From Polynucleobacter sp. Latsch14-2 (lineage in GTDB: Bacteria > Pseudomonadota > Gammaproteobacteria > Burkholderiales > Burkholderiaceae): a DNA stretch of 64,000 nt. Location: the NCBI RefSeq assembly GCF_018881925.1, contig NZ_JACVPL010000003.1:124001-188000 (forward strand). The letters run 5' to 3'. Under the pieces are notes generated by a model. It was given only the letters and a program-made list of their open reading frames with translations. It was not told where the DNA came from and made no database searches. Numbering within the stretch: position 1 is the first letter of the stretch; every line of letters begins with the position of its first letter. A program made the position numbers and the translations under genes. Positions 26,996-36,266 of the stretch are shown one piece after another.

Positions 26996-29022
26996 CCATT
27001 AGCCTCGGTAAAAATTGGTGAATCAAGTGCAAATTCCACTCGGATGGTAACGCCCTTTAGCTTGCCATTGTCAATACTAAACTTTGCTCCAAGCGCATTT
27101 GCCCTCTCACGCATACTCACTAAACCAAATCCTCCAGACTTCAATTCGGGGGGTAGACCTACACCATCGTCAGAAATGAGGAGAACTAAATGGCCGCTAT
27201 CTTTATCAAGAGAAATATTGACTGCAGTGGCCTGGGCATGTCGTGCAATATTAGTTAATGACTCCTGCACTATCCTAAAAAGTGCAGTCGCCAAATCTGT
27301 ATTGCTAACGCAAACTTCCGCCTTCAACTCCAGATTGACCGGAATATGCGTACGCTTGGTAAATTCCCCCACAAGCCATTTAACAGCCTCCTCAAAACCT
27401 AGGTCATCCAAAATAATCGGGCGCAGCTCCGTAGAGATGCGACGTACCGATGAGATAGCGCCATCTAACTGCTGTTTCATCTCAGTAATACGCTCAACTG
27501 GAGGTAGTTGGCCATCTTTCACACGATTACTCAGCCATGACAACTCGAGCTTGAGTCCCGTTAATTGCTGACCTAAATCGTCATGCAACTCTCGAGCAAT
27601 TCTGGTTCTTTCTTGTTCGCGAATATTTTCCAAGGATTCTGAAAGACCCCGTAGCTGAAGATTCATTTCGCGCAACTCAGTTTCAGCCTGACGCCTTTCG
27701 GTCACATCCCGAAGAACCGCAGTTAACTGCTTTTTACCATTGATCACTGTCTGAGAAATTGTAGATTCAATCGGAAACTCTGTGCCATCAGACCGAAGAC
27801 CAACAATACCCAATTGCGGCCCCATGGTTCTTGACCCACTATCTGTTTTTTTGAATTTCTGCACATGGGAGTGATGGGCACCACGAAAACGTTCTGGTAG
27901 CAACACCAGCAAAGATTGGCCAATCACATCCTTTGCTCGAAGACCAAACATGCGCTCAGCCGATGGATTAAATAAGATGATATTTTGCCCCTCATCTACC
28001 GCAATGATGGCGTCCATCACTGATTCAATCGTATGTTGATAACGATTGTGTGCGGCACCCAACTGATCAGCCAATTTCTGTTGGCGTACCGCCTCTCGAA
28101 TCAATAAAGCTGCGGCGGCGATAATAAAAAGGCTTACTAATACAGCGCTCATCACAATTGGGATAGCCGTCTCACGCCAAGAAGCTAGAGCCTCTTCTTC
28201 ATCATTTGTTACTGAAAGAAATAGTGGGAATTTAGGAACAGCACCTAAGGCAAAAATCTCATCCTCACCACTACTTTTTTTATGACTTGAAAATTGAATT
28301 TTTCCAGGCGCAATATTAGGGGGAGACTCTCCAAGCTCTGGCGCCCTCTCACCCATCAAACTCTCTCGATGCGGAAAACTTGCCAACAAAACACCATCAT
28401 CACGATAAAGTGAAACTGGCCGAGGGTAATCCAACTTCAGTAATTGATAGATATCCTCGAAATGAGCAATATCAATTGCACCAACAACAACGCCCTTAAA
28501 CGCGCCATCTTGATCTTGAATTTTCCTAGCAAGATACAAGGTCCATTCTTTTTTCTGTGGATCGCGAAATGGCTTACCGATAAAAAGACCCTTGTCCTTT
28601 TGATTCAGAAAAGCCTTGAAGTAATCTTGATTAACGGCAGATATCTTTTTACTAGGGAACTCAATAGAAGAGTTGGCCAGCCTTCCATCCGAATCAATCA
28701 GAAACAAGGCATCTAACTGGCGCATTCCCAATACCCGTGTGCCTAACAACAAGTGGACCTCGAGACTGTCTAGGGGAAACTGAACACCAAATACAGAATT
28801 CAATCGATCCTGTACTCCCCTCAAGACAAGATCAGCGCTCTCAAAACTGCGCTCAGTCTGCTCTACGAAGATTTTGGTAATCCCAACGGTTTCCATCCGC
28901 GTGTGAGCTAACTCGCGTTTACGCAAGTCCCATAACAATAAGCTCGTAGACAAGGCTACGATGACAATCGTGATAGTGGCAAAAAAGCCAATGGGATAGG
29001 CGGGACGCCCATGGAAATTCAT
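26992..29022 (-). CDS. Membrane sensor histidine kinase with extracytoplasmic sensor and PAS domains
   Basis: 676-residue NarX/NreB-type kinase. TM1 at about 10-30, a periplasmic Cache-like domain (about 33-280), TM2 at about 285-308, a PAS domain (about 325-440, RYQHTIESVMDAIIAVDEG), then HisKA_3 with the phospho-acceptor His in RIARELHDDLGQQL and an HATPase domain (QESLTNIARHAQA, ISDDGVGLPPE, GFGLVSMRERANALG). No heme motif or Cys cluster is visible in the sensor domain; the signal is unknown, with iron or redox compounds a guess based on context. It leads the transcription unit and is divergent from the small gene at 29155. Confidence 0.9.
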   Translation of the reverse strand: MNFHGRPAYPIGFFATITIVIVALSTSLLLWDLRKRELAHTRMETVGITKIFVEQTERSFESADLVLRGVQDRLNSVFGVQFPLDSLEVHLLLGTRVLGMRQLDALFLIDSDGRLANSSIEFPSKKISAVNQDYFKAFLNQKDKGLFIGKPFRDPQKKEWTLYLARKIQDQDGAFKGVVVGAIDIAHFEDIYQLLKLDYPRPVSLYRDDGVLLASFPHRESLMGERAPELGESPPNIAPGKIQFSSHKKSSGEDEIFALGAVPKFPLFLSVTNDEEEALASWRETAIPIVMSAVLVSLFIIAAAALLIREAVRQQKLADQLGAAHNRYQHTIESVMDAIIAVDEGQNIILFNPSAERMFGLRAKDVIGQSLLVLLPERFRGAHHSHVQKFKKTDSGSRTMGPQLGIVGLRSDGTEFPIESTISQTVINGKKQLTAVLRDVTERRQAETELREMNLQLRGLSESLENIREQERTRIARELHDDLGQQLTGLKLELSWLSNRVKDGQLPPVERITEMKQQLDGAISSVRRISTELRPIILDDLGFEEAVKWLVGEFTKRTHIPVNLELKAEVCVSNTDLATALFRIVQESLTNIARHAQATAVNISLDKDSGHLVLLISDDGVGLPPELKSGGFGLVSMRERANALGAKFSIDNGKLKGVTIRVEFALDSPIFTEANG

Positions 29023-29154
29023 GGTTTTATCTTAACCGATGGATGCGCATTTGATCTATATCAATAAGTAGGGATGTATCTCCATGGCCCCTATAGAAAG
29101 CTAAATTTCAATGCCTATACTTAATTGTCGGCTTAGGAATGGAGAATCCAGCAA

Positions 29155-29355
29155 ATGAAAACTTTAATGTGCCCTCGATTAAATGAGGAAGTGCGCGTCG
29201 ATATTACACAAGAAAACTGCATCACATTTCATGAATGTTGTGATGATGACGCCTGCCCGTTGGCTGGTAATTTCTCTACAGCAGTAGCGAGCCCCAGAAA
29301 AAATGAAAGCTATACCCCATCTAATTCAGTCTGTAAGTTTGGAGATATTGCCTAG
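29155..29355 (+). CDS. Small Cys-rich protein of unknown function
   Basis: 66 residues, not recognised. Six Cys at 6, 22, 28, 29, 34 and 60; the first five lie in MCPRLNEEVRVDITQENC and HECCDDDACPL, a spacing that could bind a metal ion. No signal peptide, so cytoplasmic if made. GGAG stands ten bases before the ATG, rather far but usable. It is transcribed divergently from the sensor kinase of the cytochrome cluster, and the intergenic stretch holds CCCTATA (29089-29095) and GCCTATAC (29114-29121), imperfect versions of the half-site seen upstream of the monoheme cytochrome. Real gene is likely but not certain. Confidence 0.6.
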   Translation: MKTLMCPRLNEEVRVDITQENCITFHECCDDDACPLAGNFSTAVASPRKNESYTPSNSVCKFGDIA

Positions 29356-29373
29356 TTTTTGCATAAACCTACT

Positions 29374-29940
29374 TTAAGCCTCTTGCCCAATCCCCCTTCT
29401 AAAAACACTCGGTAAGGTGTTGAGCTCACGCTTTAGATCATCTACCTTTTGTTGAATAAATTGATCAACCAACTTTAAGTTCTTATCCTGAAGTTTGATT
29501 AAAGTTTTAATTTCTACCTCAGTAAAGGGCGTTTGCTTTAGTCGCTCTTCTACCACGAAGCTTGGCACTGAGAAAAATCGTCTACTACCCTCTGTCTGCA
29601 CTAGCCTTCTATATGAGAGCGCCAAAGTCTGTAGCTCGCTTTTTTTAATACTGCCTGACACAAATCCTAGATAGGCACTACCAAAATGTCCAATGAGCTG
29701 AGAGTCAGATTCAAGCTCAATTGGCAATATCACCAAAAGCGCTGATTTATCAAACCTTCTAATCCAATAGTATTTGAGTAACTCGATGAGACTAAAACTC
29801 TTAATGGGCTTTCTAGAACAAAAGGCGTTATCGCAAAAGTAACTAGGAATAGCCTGCACTGACAAACCATAGATGGAGCGCAAGGCGTCTTCTAAGCTTC
29901 GCCTGGGATCATCTAAAGCTGGTTCAAAAAAGAGATACAT
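29374..29940 (-). CDS. Hypothetical protein
   Basis: 188 residues, family not recognised. Cytoplasmic, with no signal peptide or membrane segment; a CDNAFCSRK segment (about 36-44) has two Cys, and the C-terminal third (about 140-180) is charged and probably helical/coiled. AGGAG five bases before the ATG supports expression. It is convergent with the Cys-rich gene at 29155 (18 bases between stops). Confidence 0.6.
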   Translation of the reverse strand: MYLFFEPALDDPRRSLEDALRSIYGLSVQAIPSYFCDNAFCSRKPIKSFSLIELLKYYWIRRFDKSALLVILPIELESDSQLIGHFGSAYLGFVSGSIKKSELQTLALSYRRLVQTEGSRRFFSVPSFVVEERLKQTPFTEVEIKTLIKLQDKNLKLVDQFIQQKVDDLKRELNTLPSVFRRGIGQEA

Positions 29941-30031
29941 TCAGACTCCTACTGGTCTTGAAAAATGTACTCCCTATATTTTGCTAGATATTGATATAGC
30001 TCAAACTTATAGCCTAAAGTTCGCCATAGGG

Positions 30032-30487
30032 CTATTTAGCGCTAACTGAGGCTTCCTCCATGATGACCTCGTAAGCATAACCATGACCAAAGTCCTTATC
30101 GGTACGAACTATGCCCCTCGCGATAACCACGGCACCAACCTTGGCCTGATCCTTGGTGGTGAGCACTAAGTCATTATTCTTAGCGGCAGCGGTACCAGAC
30201 CCATCGCGCAAATGAATCCAATTTTTACCCATAATCTCCGGGCTAAATTTAACCACCTTGCCTCGAACTACTACCGGCTTATCCTTCAAGATTTTTGATT
30301 GGTCAATAATTTCAGCAACCGTATAGGCATTAGCACCGACAGCCTTAGCCACATTGACATCACCTACCTCGGCAGCGCTAGCAACTGCGCCATGAGGTGA
30401 GCTCCCATGGGGATTTACCATCGGAGCATCAGCGGCATAGGCTAGAGAAGTGAGGCTAAATAAGGCAGTAAGTAACAATGTTTTCAT
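30032..30487 (-). CDS. Exported OB-fold-like protein (NrfJ-related)
   Basis: 151-residue periplasmic protein. Signal peptide MKTLLLTALFSLTSLAYA, a short His/Ser-rich linker (MVNPHGSSPHG), then an OB-fold-like domain with KPVVVRGKVVKFSPEIMGKN and WIHLRDGSG (about 75-106). Similar small proteins are often annotated as NrfJ-related and found with respiratory cytochrome genes. No catalytic residues can be named. It lies a few genes from the cytochrome conduit; a functional link is only a suggestion. The ribosome binding site is weak. Confidence 0.68.
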   Translation of the reverse strand: MKTLLLTALFSLTSLAYAADAPMVNPHGSSPHGAVASAAEVGDVNVAKAVGANAYTVAEIIDQSKILKDKPVVVRGKVVKFSPEIMGKNWIHLRDGSGTAAAKNNDLVLTTKDQAKVGAVVIARGIVRTDKDFGHGYAYEVIMEEASVSAK

Positions 30488-30539
30488 AATATTTACCAGT
30501 CGAAGTGTGTTTAACGTTTAGTAGCTATCTTAACCACAC

Positions 30540-33230
30540 CTACAAGGCATGGGTCACAATTTTGAAATCAGGATCCTCTTCAAATTCTTTCACCCTATAT
30601 CCAAGGCCTGTCATTAACTTTAGCATTCCAGGATTATTCGCCAAAACTAAGCCATCAATTTCCTTCAAGCCTTTGTCGCGAGCAACATCCATAATGCTCA
30701 ACATTAAACGGGAGCCTAAACCTTTCCCGCTAAATTCGTCAGCTACTAACAAAGAGAACTCACAACTTACGACATCGGGGTTGGTGATATAGCGCGAGAC
30801 CCCAATGATTCTTTGGGTTTCAACTGAAACACCTTCTTCATTCGATTTGCGCTCCTTCAAGATAGCGACTAGAGCCATCTCACGGTCATAGTCAATTAAA
30901 GTGAAGCGTGAAAGCATCGCTGGAGATAACTCAGAGATAGTAGCCACAAAACGGAAGTACCTACTCTCTGGAGATAAGCCGGCCACTAACTGCTGCAACA
31001 TATCGGCATCATCTGGGTGAATTGGTCTAATGACATATTCTCCACCACCCTTCATCGGCCAAATCTGTTCATAGCGTAGCGGATAGGGCAAAATCGCTAG
31101 ATGGCTATACACGCGTGATTGCCCATCTACCGGTTGAGGTGGGCGATCAATCACAATGCGTGCGTCAACCGCTACAGCGCCAAATTCATCAACAATGATC
31201 GGATTAATATCCATCTCACGCAATTGCGGTAACTCGCAAGCCATTTCTGAAACGCGTAATAGAACCTGTTCAAGCGAAGCAACATCAACTGCACTCGCTC
31301 CACGCCACTCCCCTAAAGTCTCAGCAACACGTGAGCGCTCTATTAATCGGTGTGCTAGGTATTGATTTAGTGGCGGTAGTTCCATCGTGCGGTCATTGAG
31401 TAACTCGATCATGGTGCCACCAGCACCAAAGGCAATCATCGGCCCAAAGGGCTCATCCGTCACTAAACCAATATAAAGCTCACGCCCGCGTTTACTACGC
31501 GCCATTTTTTGAACAGTAACCCCATTAATCCGAGCCTTTGGAGCCAATACTGAAACAGATTCAATGATGCCGTTATATACATCACGAACACCAGCTGCGT
31601 TCATGATATTAAGGGCTACGCCATTCACATCTGACTTATGACTAATGTCAGGTGAATCAATCTTTAAAGCAACGGGGTACCCCAGCTGAGTGGCAATCAT
31701 CATAGCCTCAGTAGAGCTGGTGGCTAATATCGTTTGAGTAACCGGAATATGGAATGCAGCAAGTAATGCCTTTGATTCCATCTCAGTCAATATGTTGCGC
31801 CTCTCGGCAAGGACATTCTCGATTAACAGGCGCGCGCCCTCCACGTCAGGCTTAGCCAAATTTGAAAGTGGTGGCGGTGTTTGCTGCAATAAACGCTGGT
31901 TTTGATAGAAGCTGGCAATATTGCCGAAAGCGCCAACCGCTGCTTCAGGTGTTCTAAAGCTTGGGATCGTTGAGTTAGCAATCAGCTCGCGTGCGCTAAT
32001 TACTGAAGAATCACCCATCCAACAACACAATACAGGTTTGCTGATATTTGACTTCACATCCACTATCGCCTGCGCAATAGCTAAACCATCAACACCCAAT
32101 TTTGGAGAATAAATTACCAGCAAACCATCAATATCTTTTTCTTTATTGGCAGCCTCAATAGCAGCGCGATATTGCTCTGGCGTTGCCTCTTCAGAAAGAT
32201 CAATCAAGTCACTTAGGGAGGCATGTGGCGAGACGATAGGCTTTAGTGCCGCGACTGCCTCAGGAGACAACATCCCTAACTCCAGATGAATTTCATTAAT
32301 CCAATCTGCAGCTAAAACACCTGGGCCCCCACCATTAGTGATGACTGCTAAATGCTTGCCCACTGGGCGATAGCGCGATGCCAAACATTTAGCGGCTGAG
32401 AATAGCTCAACAAAAGACCGCACCCTAACGGCACCCGCACGTCTCAGAGCCGCATCAAATACCTCATCACTACCAACAATGGCGCCGCTGTGAGTTTGTG
32501 CAGCCAGATTCGCAGCCGATTTTCTACCTGCTTTTAAAACCACTACCGGCTTAGCTCTCGCGGCAGAACGTAATGCACTCATAAAGCTACGTGCATTAGA
32601 AATACCTTCGAGATAAATCACAATACTATGTGTGCGTGAATCTGATGCCAAATAATCAAGCACTTGGGCAATATCAACGTCAGAGTTAGGGCCCAGTGAC
32701 ACCACATTTGAAAACCCCACTTGATTTTGTTTGGCCCAATCCAAAATAGATGCTGTCAATGCACCTGACTGGCAAATTAATCCTACTGGTCCAACTGCTG
32801 CCATCGGTCCGATCACGCTGGCATTAAGTTGTAGTGCTGGCATTTGGAAGCCCAAGCTGTTTGGCCCCAAAAGATGAATACCATGACGATGTGCCGCCTG
32901 ATGAATTTCCGCAGCCAATCCGGAAGATATACCGGTTCCAATCACTAGGGCGGCCTTACATTTGATCCTAGCCGCCATATCTAATGCAGTCACAATACCC
33001 TTCTGTGGCAGCGAAATAATCGCCAACTCCGCTTTGAGCTTACCTAATTCCAGCAAGGTATCGGGAGCATAAATATTCAAATACTGAAGAGTGCCTTTAA
33101 ATTTCTGGGCATTGAGATCTTGCGCTAAATCCCGGGAAAAAGGACTTGATCGGATCGAATCATCCGCCTCACCGACAAATACCACAATGCTTTTGGGCTG
33201 AAATAAGTAAGAGAGGTAATGTTTGTCCAT
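30540..33230 (-). CDS. NDP-forming acyl-CoA synthetase-like/GNAT protein acetyltransferase (Pat type)
   Basis: About 896-residue fusion. N-terminal CoA-binding Rossmann domain (about 5-125), succinyl-CoA-ligase-like domains (about 145-450; THSGAIVGSDEVFD holds the usual active-site His region), ATP-grasp domain (about 480-700) and C-terminal GNAT acetyltransferase (about 735-890; GKGLGSRLMLSIMDVARDKG). This is the layout of PatZ/YfiQ-type lysine acetyltransferases, which inactivate acyl-CoA synthetases when acetyl-CoA is high. The frame opens at TTG 33239; ATG 33230 is preferred, though GGGA fits the TTG better. It stands alone, separated by a strong terminator from the next gene upstream. 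Confidence 0.85.
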   Translation of the reverse strand: MDKHYLSYLFQPKSIVVFVGEADDSIRSSPFSRDLAQDLNAQKFKGTLQYLNIYAPDTLLELGKLKAELAIISLPQKGIVTALDMAARIKCKAALVIGTGISSGLAAEIHQAAHRHGIHLLGPNSLGFQMPALQLNASVIGPMAAVGPVGLICQSGALTASILDWAKQNQVGFSNVVSLGPNSDVDIAQVLDYLASDSRTHSIVIYLEGISNARSFMSALRSAARAKPVVVLKAGRKSAANLAAQTHSGAIVGSDEVFDAALRRAGAVRVRSFVELFSAAKCLASRYRPVGKHLAVITNGGGPGVLAADWINEIHLELGMLSPEAVAALKPIVSPHASLSDLIDLSEEATPEQYRAAIEAANKEKDIDGLLVIYSPKLGVDGLAIAQAIVDVKSNISKPVLCCWMGDSSVISARELIANSTIPSFRTPEAAVGAFGNIASFYQNQRLLQQTPPPLSNLAKPDVEGARLLIENVLAERRNILTEMESKALLAAFHIPVTQTILATSSTEAMMIATQLGYPVALKIDSPDISHKSDVNGVALNIMNAAGVRDVYNGIIESVSVLAPKARINGVTVQKMARSKRGRELYIGLVTDEPFGPMIAFGAGGTMIELLNDRTMELPPLNQYLAHRLIERSRVAETLGEWRGASAVDVASLEQVLLRVSEMACELPQLREMDINPIIVDEFGAVAVDARIVIDRPPQPVDGQSRVYSHLAILPYPLRYEQIWPMKGGGEYVIRPIHPDDADMLQQLVAGLSPESRYFRFVATISELSPAMLSRFTLIDYDREMALVAILKERKSNEEGVSVETQRIIGVSRYITNPDVVSCEFSLLVADEFSGKGLGSRLMLSIMDVARDKGLKEIDGLVLANNPGMLKLMTGLGYRVKEFEEDPDFKIVTHAL

Positions 33231-33341
33231 GGCTATCAATCAATTCCCGTTTAGCTTCTAGTATCAGATAGCCTCGAGCGAACGGATTTGATATAGAACA
33301 AACTTTAGTGCACTGCGGCATAAATTCTTCCGCCCCATAAA

Positions 33342-33368
33342 AAAACCCTGCGGTTTACGCAGGGTTTT
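33342..33368 (-). terminator. Strong intrinsic terminator
   Basis: Perfect 11-pair stem, AAAACCCTGCG and CGCAGGGTTTT, with a five-base loop and a run of seven T on the minus strand. It lies 22 bases after the stop of the metallo-hydrolase gene at 33391. Confidence 0.9.
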
Positions 33369-33390
33369 GATCGTTCGGGCAAGGTTTGCA

Positions 33391-34251
33391 TTAAAACTGA
33401 ACTGTCTGCCCCTCTGTCATAGGAATGATCTTGATTGAACTACCCTTCATCGCCTCCTGGAACTCAGCTACAGTGCCTTTGGCCAGGGGATTTGAGTTGT
33501 AATGCATCGGGATTACCATCTTTGGTTTAACCCATGTCTTCAAGGCATACGCAGCATCCTCTGGTGCCATGGTGAAATTACCCCCAATCGGAATCAACAC
33601 CAAATCAGGTTTGTAATGTTCGCTGATAAATTTCATATCACTAAAAAGTCCGGTGTCACCCATATGCCAGATTTTGAAACCGTTCTCTAGCTCAACAATG
33701 AAGCCCATCGGCTCACCGGCTGGATGAGACTCCAATTTATCAGTCGCTGGATTTTTCCAAACCAATAATGAAGAATGCTCTGCCTGTACTGCAGTCACTT
33801 TAATGCCAGGCACTGGAGTAACGCTACCCGTTTTATTGAAACGATGGCCAAGATCTGCCGGCAAAACCCCCAAGGTGTTCAAAGGTGTGATCATGTCTGC
33901 AGGGCCGTATAGCTTGGTGTTAAACATCTTAGCTAGTGCTGGCGCATCGCCCAGATGATCAACGTGAGCATGCGTCACCAACAGCACATCAACTGGCCCG
34001 ATTGCGGATAAATCATTTTTATACATTGGAGGTGTTTTAGGTCCACCAGTGATCCATGGGTCAATCAGAATCATCTTGCCATTAGGGCTCTTGATACGAA
34101 ATGCCGCTTGACCAAGCCATAAGACCTCAGCCTTACCCTGTGCGCCGCTAGTAGTGGAGTTCTGCGCTTGCGCACCAGCAGCAGCAAAGGCTAGTAATAA
34201 GCCAAGCATTAGGGTGGCACCTACAGAACTTTTTAACAAATGAATACGCAT
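33391..34251 (-). CDS. Exported metallo-beta-lactamase-fold hydrolase (UPF0173-like)
   Basis: 286 residues from ATG 34251, which follows GGGAGA at proper distance and begins a signal peptide (ending GAQA-QN); the frame itself opens at TTG 34266. Zinc ligands are in THAHVDHLGD (HxHxDH), WHMGDTGLF and IPMHYNS, with IDPWITGGPKTPP near the N-terminus. Like UPF0173 metal-dependent hydrolases but with an export signal, which is less common; substrate unknown. Confidence 0.83.
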   Translation of the reverse strand: MRIHLLKSSVGATLMLGLLLAFAAAGAQAQNSTTSGAQGKAEVLWLGQAAFRIKSPNGKMILIDPWITGGPKTPPMYKNDLSAIGPVDVLLVTHAHVDHLGDAPALAKMFNTKLYGPADMITPLNTLGVLPADLGHRFNKTGSVTPVPGIKVTAVQAEHSSLLVWKNPATDKLESHPAGEPMGFIVELENGFKIWHMGDTGLFSDMKFISEHYKPDLVLIPIGGNFTMAPEDAAYALKTWVKPKMVIPMHYNSNPLAKGTVAEFQEAMKGSSIKIIPMTEGQTVQF

Positions 34252-34362
34252 GAACAAATCTCCCAATATATTTTTATAAACCTGCCAAAACTATATCCCA
34301 GAAAAGGACATCTGACTTATATGGCAATGCACCAAATTAAGCTTGACTGGGGACGCTAAAGA

Positions 34363-34389
34363 AAAAAGCCCCGTAATATCACGAGGCTT
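34363..34389 (-). terminator. Intrinsic terminator after the quinone oxidoreductase gene
   Basis: On the minus strand AAGCCTCGT and ACGGGGCTT pair (one G-U) around GATATT and are followed by a T-run. It lies 29 bases after the stop at 34418. Confidence 0.75.
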
Positions 34390-34417
34390 GATATATCCAT
34401 AATCACCCAGGAAATCA

Positions 34418-35398
34418 TCAAGGGATCATCACAATGGCGCCCGGTACCTTTCTACCTTCAGCAGCTTTATGAGCCTCGGCGGCCTGCTCCAAGCTAAATT
34501 TAGCGCCGATCTGCACTTTGACGGCACCACTAGCAATTGCCTCAAATACAGCACGAGCATTTTCTTGAAGTAGTTCTGGTGTTGCGTTATGAGGAAATAC
34601 GGAAGGCCTTGTTAAAAATAGACAGCCCTTCTTGTTCAAAATTTCCGGTTGAATCTCGGGGGCAGGTCCTGATGCAGCGCCAAATAGGGCAACAGTCCCA
34701 AAAGGAGCTGCGCAATCCAAGGAGCCCATAAAGGTATCTTTGGCTACTGAGTCATAAACAACATTTGCTTTACGTCCACCTGTAGCCTTGAGCACCTCTT
34801 CCACCCAATTAGGCTTCGAATAATCAATTACTGCATCGCATCCAGCCGCTTTCGCTGCAGCCACTTTGGCCTGCGAACCGACAGTGCCCACAACAAACGC
34901 ACCCATTGCTTTTGCCCAGCCAGCAACGATCTGCCCTACCCCACCTGCAGCGGCATGGATCAGCACTACATCCCCAGCCTTCACTTTGTAGGTTTTTTGA
35001 ACAAGATACTGCGCAGTCATTGCTTTAAAGAAAATGGCTGCTGCCACCTCATCCGAAACATCGCTAGGAATGGGAACTAATTTATCAACAGCAACATTAC
35101 GATGACTAGCATAAGCACCAATTCCAGCATTCATATAGACAACGCGATCGCCCACCTTAAATCTGGTCACGTCATCGCCAACCAGCTCCACAACACCTGC
35201 AGCCTCATGTCCAAGACCAGTAGGTAGTTCGAGTGGATAGATACCGGAGCGTTGGTAGACATCAATAAAGTTAAAACCGATCGCTGTTTGACGAATTTGT
35301 ACCTCACCCTTACCAGGTGCGGTTAATTCTTTGTCAGTCAATTGAATAACGTCAGCGATTCCCAATTCTTTGAGAACGACCATTCGAGCAGTTGTCAC
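34418..35398 (-). CDS. NADPH:quinone oxidoreductase, zinc-free MDR type
   Basis: 326-residue medium-chain dehydrogenase/reductase. GroES-like N-terminal domain (FIDVYQRSGIYPLELPTGLG) and Rossmann domain with IHAAAGGVGQIVAGWAK (about 144-160). The typical Cys zinc ligands of alcohol dehydrogenases are missing, as in QOR enzymes. Start is GTG with AAGGTG just upstream; an ATG five codons later is possible. Single-gene unit ended by the terminator at 34363. Confidence 0.85.
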   Translation of the reverse strand: MTTARMVVLKELGIADVIQLTDKELTAPGKGEVQIRQTAIGFNFIDVYQRSGIYPLELPTGLGHEAAGVVELVGDDVTRFKVGDRVVYMNAGIGAYASHRNVAVDKLVPIPSDVSDEVAAAIFFKAMTAQYLVQKTYKVKAGDVVLIHAAAGGVGQIVAGWAKAMGAFVVGTVGSQAKVAAAKAAGCDAVIDYSKPNWVEEVLKATGGRKANVVYDSVAKDTFMGSLDCAAPFGTVALFGAASGPAPEIQPEILNKKGCLFLTRPSVFPHNATPELLQENARAVFEAIASGAVKVQIGAKFSLEQAAEAHKAAEGRKVPGAIVMIP

Positions 35399-35488
35399 GT
35401 GTCACCTTATGTACTTTTATTGAAAAAAATATCATACCTTAATAGCAATGAATGCGTGATACCTATCCAATACGAGCCTATGGGTACT

Positions 35489-36055
35489 TTAAGGGCGCTT
35501 ATTGGTCGAGGTCTTAGGTACCTTAGCCTTAGCAGTACCAAGGTTAGACATATTCTCTACGCTCTTTTCAAAACTATTGAAGGAATCGGCCATTGCAGCT
35601 CGCACTAATTCAAAATTTTGCAGCGCAGTGTTGAAGGATGTTTTAAAAACAGAGACATAAGCTTCGGAACCTGGGGGCGCATTATTTGTAGCTTCATTTA
35701 CAAAATGAATAAGGTCCACTTTTGACTCCTCAATCATAGATTGAGCAATCCGGCTCAGCTCTTTATTGCCGCCACTGAGCACACCCATTAACTTAGCTTG
35801 ATATTCGGAAACTTCTTTCGCAGCATCTTGTAACACTTCGGCATGTACATCATCAAAGGCAGCTTTAGGGTCTTGGGTTTTAAGTAGTGCCGCAACTTTT
35901 TTCTGGAAGAGGCTGGCCAACTCTTGGGCGGCCTGTTGATTGATTTGGGTAATTGCCTGAGTACTCTCGATCACGACCTGGCCCACAGCCTTAGATACCT
36001 CAATGCTCTTTTGCTGTTTAGCCATTGCATTTAAATCAAATGGGCTCTTGCTCAT
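35489..36055 (-). CDS. Phasin family protein
   Basis: 188 residues from ATG 36055 (GAGGAG upstream); an in-frame TTG at 36079 is less likely. Mostly amphipathic helix, with the phasin-like N-terminus SPFDLNAMAKQQKSIEVSKA and an Ala/Thr/Asn-rich C-terminus ending KTSTNKRP. Phasins coat polyhydroxyalkanoate granules and limit their size. No PHA synthase gene is in the window. Confidence 0.75.
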   Translation of the reverse strand: MSKSPFDLNAMAKQQKSIEVSKAVGQVVIESTQAITQINQQAAQELASLFQKKVAALLKTQDPKAAFDDVHAEVLQDAAKEVSEYQAKLMGVLSGGNKELSRIAQSMIEESKVDLIHFVNEATNNAPPGSEAYVSVFKTSFNTALQNFELVRAAMADSFNSFEKSVENMSNLGTAKAKVPKTSTNKRP

Positions 36056-36266
36056 CAAAGTCTCCTCAGTTTTGGTCAATCAATGTCATCAAAAACAATC
36101 TACTCTTGATTGAATTGCTTTCTTATAGAGACATACCACTAGTAGCTCTCAAGTTATGTGAACTGCATTTTGATTCTAGGGGAATACCCCTGAACTTTGG
36201 CTTGCTACTAATGGTTTTGAGCTAAGCTTCTGGCAATAAAAAGAATTATTAAAAGGAGACTTTTAC

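Noticed and set aside
27044..27571. Open frame on the plus strand opposite the sensor kinase
   Set aside because: Antisense to conserved kinase domains, low-complexity product, no ribosome binding site evident.
36178..36191. AGGGG-AATA-CCCCT as a terminator or operator
   Set aside because: Five-pair stem without a T-run and a single copy; it may be regulatory but nothing supports a specific call.
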